A stretch of DNA of 64,000 bases from contig JAQFWX010000017.1 in assembly GCA_027605045.1 (NCBI GenBank), positions 620,001 through 684,000 on the forward strand, in the 5' to 3' direction. The position numbers were made by a program, and so were the translations under genes. The notes beneath the pieces are model-generated. The model searched no databases and was not told the origin of the DNA. It worked only from the letters and a program-made list of their open reading frames with translations. Shown here one piece after another: positions 61,308-64,000 of the stretch. Each line of letters begins with the position of its first letter. Position 1 is the first letter of the stretch. This DNA is from Phallus indusiatus. Its lineage: Eukaryota > Basidiomycota > Agaricomycetes > Phallales > Phallaceae.

Positions 61308-64000
61308 AACGAGGCGGCGTCCCGACGCCTGTAGCCTCGACTAATGATGCCTGCAACTTGGAAAAGTCGAACCGAGGGCGGCGATGGAAAAGAAGACCAT
61401 TTATCGAGCGTGGCGCGCTCGGGTGTTCGCGGTGGAACTGCTTAATGAGATCCGGGGCTGCGATATTCGACTCGGGTTCCCACTGATCATGCTCAGGACC
61501 ATAGCCTTCCCAACGCACCTTATATTCGAGTCGTCTCCGGAACACCCGACTGTCCAAAATCCGTTCCACGACGTAGTGCTCACCGTCATCTCTGACCTCT
61601 GGAGGAGGGGGAGCCCTGACGCGACGACCCGGGATTGTATCTTCAACCTTTGGACGCAACTTCCCGACATGGAACACTGGATGAAGCCTTGACATCGACA
61701 GTGGTAAACGCAGCTTGTATGCGTGTGATCCGACCTTGCTGACTATCGGAAAAGGCCCCAAGTACCGATGCGATAACTTGGCGGAGGGCCTGGTGGTACG
61801 AATGTCGCTCGAATCGAGGTATACCTTGTCGCCAACCTTATATTCAGGTGCCGGGATGTGTTTCCGATCGTAGTACTTGGCCATCTCGTCCTTCGACCTG
61901 GCTATGGCGGCCTTGGCTTCCTCTATCGTCGACTCCATACGCGTCTTGAACTCGTTGACAGATTCGATCTTTGAGTCGGCAACCAGCGGTTCGAATCCCA
62001 TACGAGGATGTCGTCCAGTGTCGAGCTCAAACGGTGTCGCGCGCGTAGCTGAGTGTACGTGGTTGTTGTATGCGAACTCAGCCAAGGGCAGTATCTGGTC
62101 CCAGTCGTCCTGTCGCTCGGAGGTGAAAAGTCGAAGGTACTGTTCGACTTCTGCGTTGACACGCTCTGTCTGACCATCGGTTTGAGGATGATACGCCGTC
62201 GAGGGTGCAAGCCGTATGCCAAGGAGCCTAGAAAGCTCCTGCGTGAAGCGGGACGCGAACTGGGGGCCCCTGTCAGAGATCACCTTCATGGGGAGACCAT
62301 GGAGCTTCCAGACATGTTGAAGGTACAGACGGGCCAGACCTGTCGCGTCAAGTGTCGTAAATGTCGGCACGAAATGAACCCGTTTGGTGAGAGAGTCGAC
62401 GACAGAGAGGATTGCGTCGAAACCGTTGGATTCTGGTAGCTCCACGATGAAGTCGACTGAGATGTGTTCCCAGGGTCGACTTGGCACTTCTGTGGGTCGG
62501 AGAAGGCCATAGGGAGCATGACGAGACGGTTTCGTACGTAGACACATATCGCAGGCCTCTACGTAGCGTTGGACATACCTAGAGACACCTGGCCACCAGA
62601 AGGTGCGCGAAACGAGCTCAAGAGTCTTGAAACGACCCGGGTGACCACCGAGTTTGGTGTCGTGGTGTCTGGAGAGGATTTTCCGACGCAACTCGTCCAC
62701 GTTTGGCACGTAAACCTTGCCGCGATAGTAGAGGAGGTCCTGGTCTTCAAACCATTCCGACGAGTGAGCTGAACGACCACCCAGTGCACGAAGTGTTGCA
62801 ACGGCTTTGGAAACACCATCTTCGACCTTGCCTTCCCAATTGGCCTTGCGAATCTGGCGTAAAAGGTCCTCCTCCTCCCCTTTAAGACGGAATGTTTGCA
62901 GAGCATTGATTGCAAACATTTCGGGTCGGATTAAGGTGACGCCACGATTGTCGTCCTTTCCCGAGCCATGATCTGGGCGACGGGATAGGCCATCAGGTTT
63001 ACCCATCGACTTACCCGGTATATGCTGTAGGGTGAAGTCGAATCGTGAGAGATATACTGACCATCTAGCTTGACGACGATTTAGGTTACGCGCGGACATG
63101 AAATACTCGAGATTCTTGTGATCAGTCCGTATGTCGATAGGGTGAGATGCGCCTTCGAGAAAGTGTCGCCATTCCTCCAAAGATCGTATGATAGCCAGCA
63201 TCTCCTTGTCGTGGATCTCGTAGTTGCGTTCGACAGGGCTAAGGGCCTTCGAGAAGAACGCAACAGGGTGCCATTTACCATCCTCGTTCGACAACTGTGA
63301 GAGAACTGCGCCTGTTGCGAAGTCGGAGCTGTCTGCTTCAACCCGGTAAGGATTAGCGGGGTTGGGAATGAGGAGAATGGGGGCAGAGGTGATCGACGAC
63401 TTCAGAGTATCGAAAGCGTGCTGACAAGTGTCGGACCAGACGAAGGGTGTATCTTTCTTGGTTAGCCCGAACATGGGATTGGCAATACGCGCAAAGTCCT
63501 TGATAAACCGACGATAAAAGTTGGCGAAACCTAAGAAGGACTGAACCTCAGTGACGTTCTTCGGGATAGGCCAGTCTCTGACACCTGAGACTTTCGCGGG
63601 ATCCATCTCGACGGTGTTCTCGGAAATGACGACGCCTAGGTACTCGATCTTGGTCCGGCAAAACTCACATTTCTCTGCCTTGAGATAAAGCTTGTGCTCA
63701 CGAAGACGTTCGAGAACGCGTCGAGTGATCTGATCATGCTGTTCCCGATCTCGAGTGTAGATGAGGATGTCGTCGATGTAGACGGCAACGACACCCTCCG
63801 AGATCATGTCTTCAAAGATCTCGTTCATCATCGTCTGGAAGGTGGCAGGACTGTTAGTGAGACCGAAGAACATCACCAAGGGCTCGAAAAGGCCGCGGTT
63901 GGTGCGGAAAGCAGCCTTCCACTCATCTCCTTCCTTTATCCGTACATTGTTGTAGCCCCAGCGCACGTCCAGTTTGGTAAAGTACCGGGCACCCTGTAGC
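61306..64000 (-). CDS. pol: Ty3/gypsy chromovirus polyprotein (RT-RNase H-integrase-chromodomain), 5' partial
   Basis: The open frame runs off the window edge. Reverse transcriptase is visible as YFTKLDVRWGYNNVRIKEGD, FFGLTNSPATFQTMMNEIF and the catalytic VAVYIDDILIYT. RNase H shows RVEADSSDFATGAVLSQL, YEIHDKEMLAIIRSLEEWRH and RTDHKNLEYF. Integrase has the HHCC finger (HHDTKLGGHPG ... CDMCLRTK) and the D,D,E core: DFIVELPES, ISDRGPQFAS and HPQTDGQTERVNAEVEQYLR. A C-terminal chromodomain, VVERILDSRVFRRRLEYKVR then WEGYGPEHDQWEPESNI, marks a chromovirus, whose chromodomain guides integration to particular chromatin. No stop or frameshift interrupts the 2.7 kb seen, so it may be recent. Gag, protease and the 5' LTR lie beyond the window. 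Confidence 0.95.
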   Translation of the reverse strand, partial: LQGARYFTKLDVRWGYNNVRIKEGDEWKAAFRTNRGLFEPLVMFFGLTNSPATFQTMMNEIFEDMISEGVVAVYIDDILIYTRDREQHDQITRRVLERLREHKLYLKAEKCEFCRTKIEYLGVVISENTVEMDPAKVSGVRDWPIPKNVTEVQSFLGFANFYRRFIKDFARIANPMFGLTKKDTPFVWSDTCQHAFDTLKSSITSAPILLIPNPANPYRVEADSSDFATGAVLSQLSNEDGKWHPVAFFSKALSPVERNYEIHDKEMLAIIRSLEEWRHFLEGASHPIDIRTDHKNLEYFMSARNLNRRQARWSVYLSRFDFTLQHIPGKSMGKPDGLSRRPDHGSGKDDNRGVTLIRPEMFAINALQTFRLKGEEEDLLRQIRKANWEGKVEDGVSKAVATLRALGGRSAHSSEWFEDQDLLYYRGKVYVPNVDELRRKILSRHHDTKLGGHPGRFKTLELVSRTFWWPGVSRYVQRYVEACDMCLRTKPSRHAPYGLLRPTEVPSRPWEHISVDFIVELPESNGFDAILSVVDSLTKRVHFVPTFTTLDATGLARLYLQHVWKLHGLPMKVISDRGPQFASRFTQELSRLLGIRLAPSTAYHPQTDGQTERVNAEVEQYLRLFTSERQDDWDQILPLAEFAYNNHVHSATRATPFELDTGRHPRMGFEPLVADSKIESVNEFKTRMESTIEEAKAAIARSKDEMAKYYDRKHIPAPEYKVGDKVYLDSSDIRTTRPSAKLSHRYLGPFPIVSKVGSHAYKLRLPLSMSRLHPVFHVGKLRPKVEDTIPGRRVRAPPPPEVRDDGEHYVVERILDSRVFRRRLEYKVRWEGYGPEHDQWEPESNIAAPDLIKQFHREHPSAPRSINGLLFHRRPRFDFSKLQASLVEATGVGTPPR

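Overview
The window reads as nuclear DNA of a basidiomycete fungus, probably an Agaricomycete. Nearly every gene is cut by many 45-70 nt GT...AG introns, genes are closely packed on both strands, and several families are typical of mushrooms and allies: Stealth-type xylosylphosphotransferase homologues, CYP64/CYP5144-like P450, GH5 mannanase-like enzyme, Rds1-like ferritin-fold protein, DUF6532, and a Ty3/gypsy chromovirus. Species cannot be named from the sequence. Coordinates given for genes are start-to-stop spans including introns; exon joints were read by eye.

0.1-14.5 kb: KRE33/NAT10 (-), a secreted type-B carboxylesterase (+), a cytochrome P450 (-), cytochrome c oxidase subunit COX4/Vb (+), a Maf-like nucleotide pyrophosphatase (-) sharing a 91-bp divergent promoter with the checkpoint clamp gene HUS1 (+).

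15-24 kb: two tandem paralogues of Stealth-domain type II membrane glycosyl-phosphotransferases (both -), separated by 2.9 kb of non-coding DNA.

26-42.5 kb: a secreted GH5 enzyme (-), a GMC oxidoreductase (-), GUP1 (MBOAT, +), a secreted DUF7223-like protein (-), then PNO1/DIM2 (-) and MCM6 (+) sharing a 120-bp divergent promoter.

43.2-52.1 kb: the accessory part. A tandem array holds two intact copies and one decayed copy of an unrecognised gene whose central region looks like the beta-hairpin of aerolysin-type pore-forming proteins. Flanks are repeated as well, and a fourth, orphan flank ends exactly where a different sequence (candidate LTR) begins. The array also contains a frameshifted DUF952 gene, a promoter-side composite inverted repeat, and a 97-bp TG...CA element with a 5-bp target duplication. 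A 3'-end relic of the same family lies inverted at 59.5-59.8 kb.

52.7-60.9 kb: SDR (+), Rds1-like ferritin-fold protein (-), acidic bicupin (-), NAD(P)-binding Rossmann protein (+), and a 5'-truncated DUF6532 gene (-). 60.9-64 kb: 3' LTR and 3' two-thirds of the pol of a Ty3/gypsy chromovirus (-), apparently inserted in the DUF6532 gene and running off the window edge.

Housekeeping genes (KRE33, COX4, HUS1, PNO1, MCM6, GUP1) alternate with secreted or membrane enzymes acting on polysaccharides, esters and alcohols; no single biosynthetic cluster is evident.
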